A stretch of DNA of 64,000 nucleotides from Pedobacter sp. ISL-64. GTDB taxonomy: Bacteria > Bacteroidota > Bacteroidia > Sphingobacteriales > Sphingobacteriaceae. The stretch lies in contig NZ_JAGGPU010000009.1 of the NCBI RefSeq assembly GCF_018613605.1, forward strand, positions 62,001 to 126,000. The letters are read 5' to 3'. A model generated the notes under the pieces. The model ran no database searches and had not been told where the DNA came from. It was given only the letters and a program-made list of their open reading frames with translations. Shown one piece after another: positions 34,660-42,080 of this stretch. Position numbers and translations under genes: made by a program. Positions within the stretch are counted from its first letter, which is position 1, and every line of letters starts with the position of its first letter.

Positions 34660-35283
34660 ATGAAGCATATTTTTTTTATCGATCTAGACAATACCATCTA
34701 TTTTACCAAGCCTAACGAAGAACAGTTGATGGGTGAACTTTATCGTTACTTAGAAAGTCTGGATTTAGGAATCAGCGATGAAAAATTTCAGTTGGCCAAA
34801 GGGGAAATGTTGAGAACGCCTTTTGTGAAAGTGGCTAAAAAATATGGTTTTAAGGAAGAGATAATGCCTGAAGTGATTTCATATCTGCACAGTAGAGAGG
34901 TAACCAAACCCTTAAAGCCAAGCGATGATTATCATTACATTAAAAGCCTTAACGGCCGGAAATTTATTGTAACGGCAGGTTTCCCAAAACAGCAAACCTC
35001 AAAAGTAAAAATGTTGGGCATTGCTGATGATTTTGAAGCCGTACATGTTGTAGATGTTTCGACCACCAATAAAAAGGAAGCTTTTAAATTGTTGATTGAT
35101 AAATACGCTTTAAACACGGATGATATTTTAATTATAGGTGATGATGCAGAATCGGAAATTAAATTTGGTCTGGAACTGGGGATCGCTACTTTTTTACTCG
35201 ATCCCGAAAACCTGCACCCAAATGCAGAAAGTACTTTTAGGGGAACTGATTTAAGCAAGCTTCATGCAGCGGCGGGACAATAA
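34660..35283 (+). CDS. HAD family hydrolase, 5'-nucleotidase-like
   Basis: 207 residues. Motif I FIDLDNTIYFT (nucleophile Asp 8, acid Asp 10) at residues 6-16, motif II TAGFP, a lysine, then motif IV IIGDDAESEI. Small helical cap after motif I. DLDNTLY-type start matches the pyrimidine 5'-nucleotidase/SDT1 branch, so nucleotide monophosphates are plausible substrates. Divergent from the YtxH gene. The downstream region is a 750 bp repeat zone without genes. Confidence 0.85.
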   Translation: MKHIFFIDLDNTIYFTKPNEEQLMGELYRYLESLDLGISDEKFQLAKGEMLRTPFVKVAKKYGFKEEIMPEVISYLHSREVTKPLKPSDDYHYIKSLNGRKFIVTAGFPKQQTSKVKMLGIADDFEAVHVVDVSTTNKKEAFKLLIDKYALNTDDILIIGDDAESEIKFGLELGIATFLLDPENLHPNAESTFRGTDLSKLHAAAGQ

Positions 35284-35306
35284 TCTAAACCATATTTTCT
35301 TGTTGT

Positions 35307-35352
35307 GTCACCCTGAGCGAGCTTGCACTGAGCGCAGTCGAAGTGAAGGGCA
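35307..35352. repeat. Class C-like half element
   Basis: GTCACCCTGAGCGAGC then GAGCGCAGTCGAAGTGAAGGG. Same GTCACCCTGA start as the element at 5947 but a different interior, and no inverted partner. Confidence 0.55.
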
Positions 35353-35377
35353 AACCGATGAGATTAAGTGGATACTA

Positions 35378-35930
35378 GGACTGCTGCCTCCGAATCAATA
35401 CTGGTAAAGATTATAAACCATTAGGAGAGCAGGTTTCTGTAACTATTTAGGTTTCTTCCCGTTTTCCGTTTTATCCCGATGAAACCTGTGAAACAAGCAA
35501 GCACACCATAAAAGAAAAAACAGTGCTTAAATCGGGATGCTCACTCCAATCGGGTCTAAGTGGCTTGTTAAGTGGTGCTATTTTTGGCTGGGTGCTACCT
35601 GCACAACCCTTTGTTCTTAAACCCGGTAGTAGCGGCAGCCTCCTCCCGATTTCACATCGGGATTTATCGGAGCTATAGCGGATAACGGGACTGCTGTTTC
35701 CGAAGCAGTACTGAAGGTTCATTTTCAAATCTAAAGATTATAAAAAATGATTAGGAGAGCAGTTTTATGCAACTATTTCAGTTTCTTCCCGCTTTTCGTT
35801 TTACTTTGCCTGCGGCTTCGTGTCCACTTCAATCGGGTCTAGGTGGCTGGTTAGCTGGTGCTATTTCTGGCTGGGTGCTACCTGCATAACCCTTTGTTTA
35901 TAAACCAGATGTTTCCGAATCAGTGCTGAA
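35378..35930. repeat. Class E long repeat, two tandem diverged copies
   Basis: Copy a (35378-35687) and copy b (35688-35930) share, in order, GGACTGCTG, TTAGGAGAGCAG, AACTATTT.. with TTTCTTCCCG, AATCGGGTCTA.GTGGC and GGCTGGGTGCTACCTGCA, with offsets of 283-330 bp caused by indels. Copy a carries GATGAAACCTGTGAAACAAG as in copy 1 at 24950. Hairpin TCCCGAT-TTCAC-ATCGGGA at 35644-35662. Confidence 0.7.
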
Positions 35931-36005
35931 TGTTCATTTCCAAGACTAAAGACTTAACGAAGTTCCACCACCTTGCTATTAAAGTTATAGGTCTTTAAAA
36001 TAAAA

Positions 36006-36029
36006 AAGTCCCGATTTTCATCGGGACTT
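36006..36029 (-). terminator. Terminator of the DUF6600-like gene
   Basis: AAGTCCCGAT-TTTC-ATCGGGACTT, followed on the minus strand by a T-run. Confidence 0.85.
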
Positions 36030-36035
36030 ATCAAT

Positions 36036-37706
36036 CTATCCTCTACCACCTCTTGATGGTCTTCCTCCTTCAGAGCCACTTCTTTCACCACCTCTTTGTT
36101 GCTGTTGTTGTGGTGCTTCTGTTCTTCTTTGTTCTTGTCTTTGTTGCTGCTGCTGTGCTCTTTGTTGTTGAACCTGGGCATCACGCTGTGCACGTTCCTG
36201 TTGTTGTTGTTGTGCTTGTTGAGTACGTTGCTGCTGTGCCTGAGCATCGCGTTGTGCTCTTTCTTGTTGCTGAGCCTGGGCCTGTTGCGCACGTTGTTGT
36301 TGCATCTGCTCATTTCTTTGCTGTTGCATCTGTGCATCTCGTTGTGTACGCTGTTGTTGAGATTGGGCTTGTTGCGCACGTTGCTGTTGCATCTGCTCAT
36401 TACGTTGTTGCTGTACCTGAGCATCACGTTGTGTACGCTGTTGTTGCATCTGCTCGTTACGCTGTGCTCTTTGTTGCTCCATTTGGCCCGCACGCTGTTG
36501 CTGATCTATCTGACCACGCTGCTGTGTTTGCACATCGCGCTGTGTACGTTGCTGATCTTGGCTCATACGGTCTTGCTGTGTACGCTGTTGCCTCATCTGC
36601 TCCAAACGTTGCTGATCCTGACCGCGGTTTACATTTTCCTGTCCGTTTCTTCCGTCTACACCATTAGTATTGCCACGGCTAACACGTCCATTAGCATCTC
36701 TATTATAAACTTCGCCTCTATTATTAGGCTGATTATTATTATCTCTGCCTATAGTGCCGTTGTTCCTATCGGATTGCCCGGTACGGTTATCTCCTCTCGT
36801 TCCAAAACGGTTATCGTTATTATTGCTATTACCGCCTCTTTGATCGCGATTGGTATAACCTTCATTCCTTCCACCCCTGCTAATGCCAGCATTACCTTGC
36901 TCAAATTTTCTTGGTGCTGCACTACGATTATCAGCATTACGCTCTGGTCTAGGTCTGTAAATAGATACTTCCCTGCTATTAATCCTGCTTGCACCTGGCC
37001 TAGAACCTTGCGCATATCTATAAACGGTTACATCTCTATTGGTTGCACGTCTTATATCTTCTACCCTTGGGCCACCATAATAGGTTCTTCTGTTATAAAC
37101 ATAAGTATTATTGATAATGGTGGTATTGCGGATATATACATTATTGCGTCCGTAATCATATCTTGGGAACACATTGATATAGATATTGCGTTGTGGAATA
37201 AAGTTCCAGCAGAATTCTGGCACTGAATAACGACGGCCAAAGCTCAGATTTATACTAATACTTGGCGCCATTGGAGCCCATCCGTAATAACCATCACCGC
37301 TTCTCCAATCTACCCAGGCTGGTCCCCAATTGGTATCAGGTAACCAGATCCATTGTCTGTAACTGTTAATTACCCAACGACCGTAGTGGAAAGGTGCCCA
37401 ACCCCAATCGTAATTGGAAACCCAGGTATTGCCGTATTCGGTCATCGCCCAACGTCCGTTTGTATAATATGGCCGAAATTCGCTTTGATCTACATCAGGG
37501 CGCCAAACATATCCATATTGAGGATCTTGTATCCAGGTACCATAAGGCGAAAGTTCATCGTAAAAAGTCTGTAAAGAAACATTGCCAGTGCTGTAACCAT
37601 CGTCCTGGTAATCGTTTTGATAGTCTTGTGCCCTGACAAGGGTTGTGGTTCCGGCAAGGAGCGCAAAAAGCCCCAGCACAAGTGCCGTAGATTTAAGTGT
37701 TTTCAT
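36036..37706 (-). CDS. DUF6600-like exported protein with Q/R-rich repeat tail
   Basis: 556 residues. Signal peptide ends TTLVRAQ. The first 230 residues contain the aromatic pattern FYDELSPYGTWIQDPQYGYVWRP, seen as FYDELSPYGTWI and QYGYVWRPDV, plus WGWAPFHYGRW and GPAWVDWRSGDGYYGWAP, which from memory matches DUF6600. Residues about 250-340 are Asn/Arg/Gly-rich, and about 360-540 is built of repeats around QQQRxQRDAQ and NEQMQQQRAQ. The tail is probably disordered and strongly basic. Encoded in the DNA as imperfect tandem repeats (about 36,080-36,620). Function unknown; envelope location likely. Confidence 0.8.
   Translation of the reverse strand: MKTLKSTALVLGLFALLAGTTTLVRAQDYQNDYQDDGYSTGNVSLQTFYDELSPYGTWIQDPQYGYVWRPDVDQSEFRPYYTNGRWAMTEYGNTWVSNYDWGWAPFHYGRWVINSYRQWIWLPDTNWGPAWVDWRSGDGYYGWAPMAPSISINLSFGRRYSVPEFCWNFIPQRNIYINVFPRYDYGRNNVYIRNTTIINNTYVYNRRTYYGGPRVEDIRRATNRDVTVYRYAQGSRPGASRINSREVSIYRPRPERNADNRSAAPRKFEQGNAGISRGGRNEGYTNRDQRGGNSNNNDNRFGTRGDNRTGQSDRNNGTIGRDNNNQPNNRGEVYNRDANGRVSRGNTNGVDGRNGQENVNRGQDQQRLEQMRQQRTQQDRMSQDQQRTQRDVQTQQRGQIDQQQRAGQMEQQRAQRNEQMQQQRTQRDAQVQQQRNEQMQQQRAQQAQSQQQRTQRDAQMQQQRNEQMQQQRAQQAQAQQQERAQRDAQAQQQRTQQAQQQQQERAQRDAQVQQQRAQQQQQRQEQRRTEAPQQQQQRGGERSGSEGGRPSRGGRG
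36080..36620 (-). repeat. Imperfect coding tandem repeats
   Basis: Repeated GTTGTTGCATCTG and CACGTTGTTG-like words encode the QQQR/QRDAQ tail of the DUF6600-like protein. Unit lengths vary between about 24 and 60 bp, and the composition leaves several spurious frames open on both strands. Confidence 0.7.
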
Positions 37707-37973
37707 TTGTGTGTTTTATTTTAATAACCTAATGTGTGTGTATCAATTAGAGAACCAAAAATGCAGAAGGTTTAATATGCATGCATAGTTTCTGTATTTT
37801 CCTTCAAATATTGCCTTACGAGGCATATTTAACTAATATTTAACGTTTTAAGCACATTTTAATTGTGCAGAAAATAAGTCAGTTAGAAATAAAATTTGCT
37901 ACACCTTTGTTCACAAAAGAGATTATATTGCCAGTACTGTAAACTTTAGAACTTAAATTCTATTTATTGTGAG

Positions 37974-37985
37974 TATTTTTGTAGC
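37974..37985 (+). promoter_or_regulatory. -7 box touching the RsmI-like start codon
   Basis: TATTTTTG (37974-37981), exact TAnnTTTG, with only 4 bases to the ATG at 37986. Transcription from this box would give a leaderless or nearly leaderless message. Confidence 0.45.
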
Positions 37986-38687
37986 ATGCAAAAAGGCACT
38001 TTATACCTTATTCCCGTACCATTGGCTGAAGAGGTAGCACATAAAACTTTTACCCCTTATTTGGTTGATACCATTAACCAGATTGATACTTACATTGTAG
38101 AAAACAGTAAGACAGCCCGTCGGTTTTTGAAAGAGGCTGGTTTAAAAACACCACAAAAAGATTTGATCGTACACGATTATGGCAAACATAACCGGACAGA
38201 TTTAGGTCAGTTTTTTGTTGAGCTTGCTGCCGGAAAAGATGTAGGCTTAATGAGCGAAGCTGGTTGTCCTGGCATTGCCGATCCTGGAGCTGATATTGTT
38301 GCCGAAGCACATAAACGCGGCATTAAAGTGGTACCATTGGTGGGGCCAAGTTCGATTTTGCTGGCTTTAATGGCCTCAGGTTTTAACGGACAGAGTTTCG
38401 CCTTTTGGGGTTATTTACCGATTGATAAAGAGCAACGTACCAAACGGATTAAAGATTTAGATTTATCGGCAAGCCGTTATAAACAAACACAGATATTCAT
38501 CGAAACACCTTTCCGCAACAACCAGCTTTTTGAAGAAGTGCTGAAAAGCTGCAAACCCAATACACAGGTTTGTGTAGCCAGCAATCTTACTGCAGAAGAT
38601 GAATTTATTAAAACTCAAAGTGTTTATAATTGGCGCAAAGAGGAGATAGATCTTCATAAACAGCCTACCATATTTTTGTTGTACTAA
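37986..38687 (+). CDS. Tetrapyrrole-methylase-fold methyltransferase, RsmI-like
   Basis: 233 residues. Start GTLYLIPVPL, then GLMSEAGCPGIADPGADIV near residues 86-104 (seen as SEAGCPGIADPG) and LVGPSSILLALMASGFNGQSFAF, seen as VGPSSILLALMASGF: the SAM-binding signature of the RsmI branch, which methylates the 2'-O of C1402 of 16S rRNA in E. coli. This protein is shorter than RsmI (about 285) and lacks its C-terminal extension, and belongs to the short paralogue common in Bacteroidota, whose target is not known to me. Single gene followed by a class B repeat. Confidence 0.85.
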   Translation: MQKGTLYLIPVPLAEEVAHKTFTPYLVDTINQIDTYIVENSKTARRFLKEAGLKTPQKDLIVHDYGKHNRTDLGQFFVELAAGKDVGLMSEAGCPGIADPGADIVAEAHKRGIKVVPLVGPSSILLALMASGFNGQSFAFWGYLPIDKEQRTKRIKDLDLSASRYKQTQIFIETPFRNNQLFEEVLKSCKPNTQVCVASNLTAEDEFIKTQSVYNWRKEEIDLHKQPTIFLLY

Positions 38688-38695
38688 GATAAAAT

Positions 38696-38813
38696 CGTCA
38701 TCTCGATCCGATAGCTATCGGATGAAGCGTAGTCCCGACATTAAGTCGGGAGGGAGATCTTTAGACTATGTTAAAAGATTTCTCGACTCCGTTGCACTCT
38801 GCTCGAAATGACG
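38696..38813. repeat. Class B inverted-repeat element
   Basis: 118 bp with ends CGTCATCTCGA and TCGAAATGACG. Interior holds two hairpins, TCCGATAGCTATCGGA (38707-38722) and TCCCGACATTAAGTCGGGA (38733-38751), and AGATCTTT / AAAGATTTCTCGAC words. The second hairpin matches one in class E copy 1. Confidence 0.75.
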
Positions 38814-38899
38814 AGCAAATTCAAAAAATCAAAACATATCTAGCACTACATTGGTTGTTATTACAGCGCGCTGCAATTTATTCACTAAATCTTTGAGTT

Positions 38900-39079
38900 A
38901 TGAAAAATACGAGCACACCAAAAAACAATCCAACGGTCCAGGGCAGTTCAATAGCTGACCGAGCTAACCACGATGTTAAAACAGATAAAAAAATCCAGGG
39001 AATAACCAATGGAGGCGGTCAACGGTCAGATCAAACTTCCAACAAGGACAATCAAAGAAAATACGATAACAAAAAGTAA
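38900..39079 (+). CDS. Small hydrophilic protein, 59 aa, hypothetical
   Basis: ATG at 38900 and TAA at 39077-39079 enclose 59 codons: MKNTSTPKNNPTVQGSS, then RANHDVKTDKKIQG and a Lys/Asn/Gln-rich end. No cysteine, no hydrophobic segment, predicted soluble and disordered. It lies alone in a 480 bp gap and is followed by its own hairpin at 39107-39146, which supports a real transcript. No family recognised. Could be a stress-type small protein; no functional evidence. Confidence 0.55.
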   Translation: MKNTSTPKNNPTVQGSSIADRANHDVKTDKKIQGITNGGGQRSDQTSNKDNQRKYDNKK

Positions 39080-39106
39080 CTAAAGGCAACTTAATATACC
39101 AAAAAG

Positions 39107-39146
39107 CTTGTCGGAAGATCCTTATTGAATGAGATTTTCCGACAAG
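39107..39146. terminator. Terminator hairpin between convergent genes
   Basis: CTTGTCGGAAGATC / GATTTTCCGACAAG, 14-bp stem with one G-T pair and a 12-nt loop, followed by TCATTATTT. Confidence 0.75.
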
Positions 39147-39168
39147 TCATTATTTAACGAATAGTATT

Positions 39169-39693
39169 TTATTTCGCCATTACATTATAGAAATTATAAT
39201 CCGTCATAGGGGCACCCGTTATTCCTAAATTATGGCAAATGGTAATGATCTGGCCACGATGGTAGGTACTGTGGTTGAACACATGTAACACATATTCAAA
39301 ATTCTGAAAGTCGGAAGTAAACCAAGGGCTTTGAATTTCTGTTTTCTCATTAAATCTATCTTCACTGATTGCAGTAATATAAACGGCTAAGTTTTCTGAC
39401 TGTTTCAACAGCGCATTAAAAATATCATTCAAACTTCCATATTCGCGAAATTCGAATTCGGTTTTAGTGAGAATTGAATACCAATACTCCTGTGCCTGTA
39501 AAATATGGGCAAGCGTTAACTTCACACTTTTAAAACTCGATAATACTTCCTGCTCCAATAACTCTTCCGGATGATTTTTTAACCAATTTACCAAGGTTAA
39601 ATTTGCCCAGAAATTATAGTTTGCATAATTTTTCATTAAATACACAAGGGAAGTTTCTTCCATTGTTTCTGCGAATAATTGTTCCTGTACCAT
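39169..39693 (-). CDS. DinB family protein
   Basis: 174-residue four-helix-bundle protein of the DinB/YfiT-like group. Metal-binding histidines are likely those in LAHILQAQEYW (about 80-90) and HVFNHSTYHRGQI (about 142-154), the typical HxxxH pair. Members are thiol transferases or of unknown role. The start at 39693 is kept, though M11 (MEETSLVYL) is an alternative. No operon partner. Confidence 0.82.
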   Translation of the reverse strand: MVQEQLFAETMEETSLVYLMKNYANYNFWANLTLVNWLKNHPEELLEQEVLSSFKSVKLTLAHILQAQEYWYSILTKTEFEFREYGSLNDIFNALLKQSENLAVYITAISEDRFNEKTEIQSPWFTSDFQNFEYVLHVFNHSTYHRGQIITICHNLGITGAPMTDYNFYNVMAK

Positions 39694-39834
39694 GTCTTTT
39701 TTTGTTTTAGTTACACAAAGAAAATACAGGTGACTGACAACCCTATGGCAGTGTAAAAATCAACATAAAAATATTTTTAAAATAAAGTGTTTTCTTCATT
39801 TCAGTTTACATTTCCCATCATGCATTTTCCCCTC

Positions 39835-40152
39835 TTACCTGATCATCCTGTCAGGAGAAAAAGCAATAAAATATTCTGATCCGGTTTGGATACTAACATT
39901 AAGATCTGGCACATTAATTTTAGGTTGTTCCTTAAGCTGCGATAATACGCTTGCTGCAAAATCATGTATCTTTTTTGGGTCTACCTGAACAGAAACCGTA
40001 GGGAAGAAATCGTGCTCTATTTCTGCCTTTCCCTGCTCACTTACCTGGCTGAACTTCCACGATTCTTTGGTCCGAAAACCATTTTCGTTGTTGGCATTGT
40101 TTAAATGATATAAAAACACTTTCGCCTGTAAGGCTATACTCTCATTTTGCAT
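39835..40152 (-). CDS. Hypothetical protein, 105 aa
   Basis: 105 residues without signal peptide or membrane segment. A mixed alpha/beta sequence: SIALQAKVFLYHLNNANNENGFRTKESW seen as LQAKVFLYHLNN, then EIEHDFFPTVSVQVDP and INVPDLNVSIQTGSEYFIAF. I do not recognise a family. Good start codon and codon use like its neighbours, so a real gene is likely. Stands alone between the DinB gene and the divergent M57 lipoprotein gene. Confidence 0.6.
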   Translation of the reverse strand: MQNESIALQAKVFLYHLNNANNENGFRTKESWKFSQVSEQGKAEIEHDFFPTVSVQVDPKKIHDFAASVLSQLKEQPKINVPDLNVSIQTGSEYFIAFSPDRMIR

Positions 40153-40460
40153 ATTAAAAAATTTGGGCTTTTTTGGCCATAATTTGGCAAGGTAAGAAGA
40201 ATTAACCGGTAGTATGTTTTTTTTGGTTGGTAAGCGACATGGAATTAATCTTGTTTTTCTTTGACAACTCTTATTTAACTAAAATATTATCGATAAAACA
40301 GATTGTTTATGTAAATTTTAAAATACAAACATAACTTTAAAACATTACAAAGCATATTGATTAAGTTTTCGTGTAAAATTATCCTACAGCCAAAATTAAT
40401 GTAACAAGTTCTGTTACATTTGTTTATCAGCTCCGAAAGGACTTAACTAACTTAAACTTA
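40153..40460. other. Divergent intergenic region
   Basis: 308 bp, AT-rich, no gene. Its only clear signal is the palindrome and -7 box at 40400-40422 in front of the M57 gene. Confidence 0.5.
40400..40422 (+). promoter_or_regulatory. Palindromic operator over a -7 box
   Basis: TGTAACA-AGTTC-TGTTACA (40400-40418) is a perfect inverted repeat, and TACATTTG (40415-40422) matches TAnnTTTG exactly. The overlap suggests a repressor site blocking the promoter of the M57 gene. Confidence 0.5.
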
Positions 40461-41219
40461 ATGAAAAATAATCTAAAAAAGATTGCCATCGTTGCCATGG
40501 TGGCAGTGGTAATTGCAGCCTGTAAAAAAAATCAGGAATCGATCACTGAATCTCAAGAAACGGTAAAAAATTCGGACAAAGTTTTGCAGTACATTAAAGA
40601 CCTGGGCTTCCCTGCAGCAAGTATTGTTGATAATGGAAATGAATTTATCGTAGAAGAAGATATTACATTCCCCAAAAACATGGAAATCCCTGCTAATGGC
40701 GCTGGCGCTAAAACTGAGCAGTATTATACCGGAAGCATTGTAAACAGCACTAAAAAGCTAAACATTAGAATTTTTGTAGATCCATCTATGACTTCTATGG
40801 GCAGCGAGATCAATAGTGCTATTGCACAATGGAATGGTGTTCCAAATTCGACCTTACGTTTTAGCGTTGTAACTACAGCACCTTATGACATCCTGATCAA
40901 AGATGAAAATTTAGGAAATGGTGTTTGCGGCCAAGGGCAATTCCCTTCAGGCGGAAGTGCAGGTGCTTTGGTTAAAATCAATAAAAATTACATTGCTGGT
41001 AATTCATTTGCACAGCGCGCAAGAACAATATGCCATGAGTTTGGACATTGTATTTCTTTCAGACATACCAACTGGTCAGCTCAGGGCGAATCTACTGCTA
41101 CAAATGTTCCTGGTGTTACCGGAACAGATGCCTTATCTCTTATGAATGGTGGCCAATGCGGATCAGGTGCCACTGTATTATCAACAAAAGATAAAAATGC
41201 TGTTGCAGCATTATATTAA
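40461..41219 (+). CDS. M57-type (HEIGH) metalloprotease lipoprotein
   Basis: 252 residues. Lipoprotein signal MVAVVIAAC (cysteine about 20), an N-terminal region to about residue 95, then a matrixin-like catalytic domain: NIRIFVDPSM, INSAIAQWN, and the zinc site HEFGHCISFRHT (H192, E193, H196, H202). This HExxHxxxxRH arrangement is typical of peptidase family M57. The usual Gly of HExxHxxGxxH is Ser here. Substrate unknown; surface or periplasmic. Predicted to be under the palindrome at 40400. Confidence 0.87.
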   Translation: MKNNLKKIAIVAMVAVVIAACKKNQESITESQETVKNSDKVLQYIKDLGFPAASIVDNGNEFIVEEDITFPKNMEIPANGAGAKTEQYYTGSIVNSTKKLNIRIFVDPSMTSMGSEINSAIAQWNGVPNSTLRFSVVTTAPYDILIKDENLGNGVCGQGQFPSGGSAGALVKINKNYIAGNSFAQRARTICHEFGHCISFRHTNWSAQGESTATNVPGVTGTDALSLMNGGQCGSGATVLSTKDKNAVAALY

Positions 41220-41276
41220 ATTTGCTAAAAACAACTAAACAAACCTAAACTGGTCTATAAGGAGCTGATAATTAAT

Positions 41277-41308
41277 AAGCCCGGGAGTTCATTGTAGCAC
41301 CCGGGCTT
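41277..41308. terminator. Bidirectional terminator
   Basis: AAGCCCGGG / CCCGGGCTT with a 14-nt loop, followed by ATTCTTTT. It overlaps the last codon of the convergent Rossmann gene. Confidence 0.8.
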
Positions 41309-41978
41309 ATTCTTTTGATAAGGCAATAATATCTTTTCCTTCTAAAATCCTCCGCTCGCCATTATGGCTTAAAGTATTGATCATGGCATTGCCCAGTTCG
41401 GCCATAGTGCAAAACCCACTTGGATAAACGGCCCTTCCAATAGGAAATAGCCAGTTGATATATTTATAGAATTTATGGGCATATTTTTGTCCCGGCAGCG
41501 GCTTAATAAAACCCGGGCGAAAATTAAATACCTGCCCGAAAGGCAATTTCATTAAATCATGCTCTGTTTTACCCTTTACCTGTGCCCATTTCAACCGTCC
41601 ATTTTCATTGGTTCCTCCACCGGAAACATAACAAAAAGTCATCCCCTCATTTAGCTTACTTAATGTTTCTGCAACATGCATGGTTAGCGTATAAGTCATT
41701 TTGTAATAGATATCGTTATTAACACCTACCGAAGTAATCCCTAAACAAAAAAAACATGCATTGTAACCCGCAAGCTGATTTTCAATCTGCGAAAAATCAA
41801 AAAAATCGGGATGGATGATCTCTTTAAGCTTTGGATGGTTATAACCACATGGCTTGCGGTTAATCACTAAAACAGTATCAATTTCAGGGCTGTTTAGGCA
41901 CTGCATTAATACCCCTTCGCCAACCATCCCAGTAGCACCCGTTATGATTACATTATTCTGATCTCTGGTTTTTCCCAT
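41307..41978 (-). CDS. NAD(P)-binding Rossmann protein, atypical SDR
   Basis: 223 residues with nucleotide motif ITGATGMVGEGV at about 12-23, then VLVINRKPCGYN, and CFFCLGITSVGV, the pattern of atypical short-chain dehydrogenases related to HTATIP2/NAD-dependent epimerases of the YwnB/CC3 type. The usual YxxxK catalytic pair is replaced by a FCYVSGGGTNENG...QVKGKTEHDL stretch, where K may still serve. Function unknown. Single gene, convergent with the M57 gene. Confidence 0.78.
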   Translation of the reverse strand: MGKTRDQNNVIITGATGMVGEGVLMQCLNSPEIDTVLVINRKPCGYNHPKLKEIIHPDFFDFSQIENQLAGYNACFFCLGITSVGVNNDIYYKMTYTLTMHVAETLSKLNEGMTFCYVSGGGTNENGRLKWAQVKGKTEHDLMKLPFGQVFNFRPGFIKPLPGQKYAHKFYKYINWLFPIGRAVYPSGFCTMAELGNAMINTLSHNGERRILEGKDIIALSKE

Positions 41979-42049
41979 AATACGATTTGCTTAATAAACA
42001 AAAGCTAAAAAAGAGGTACTTTGTTTCATTGCTAAGGTAATATAAACAA

Positions 42050-42076
42050 AAAGAGCAACTGATTAGGTTGCTCTTT
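42050..42076 (-). terminator. Terminator of the DPP-IV family gene
   Basis: AAAGAGCAAC / GTTGCTCTTT with a 7-nt loop, T-run on the minus strand. Confidence 0.85.
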
Positions 42077-42080
42077 AAAG

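Larger units (their letters stand above)
35284..36005. other. Repeat-rich gene-less region
   Basis: About 720 bp with no credible coding frame. It contains a half class C-like element (35307-35352) and two diverged tandem copies of a class E repeat (35378-35930). Confidence 0.65.

Noticed and set aside
36096..37226. Long rightward open frame (376 codons) opposite the DUF6600-like gene, plus others at 36053-36667 and 35954-36493
   Set aside because: They are by-products of the repeated GTTGTTG/CAACAAC composition of the Q/R tail; products are simple Leu/Val or Asn/Ser runs with no domain, signal or promoter.
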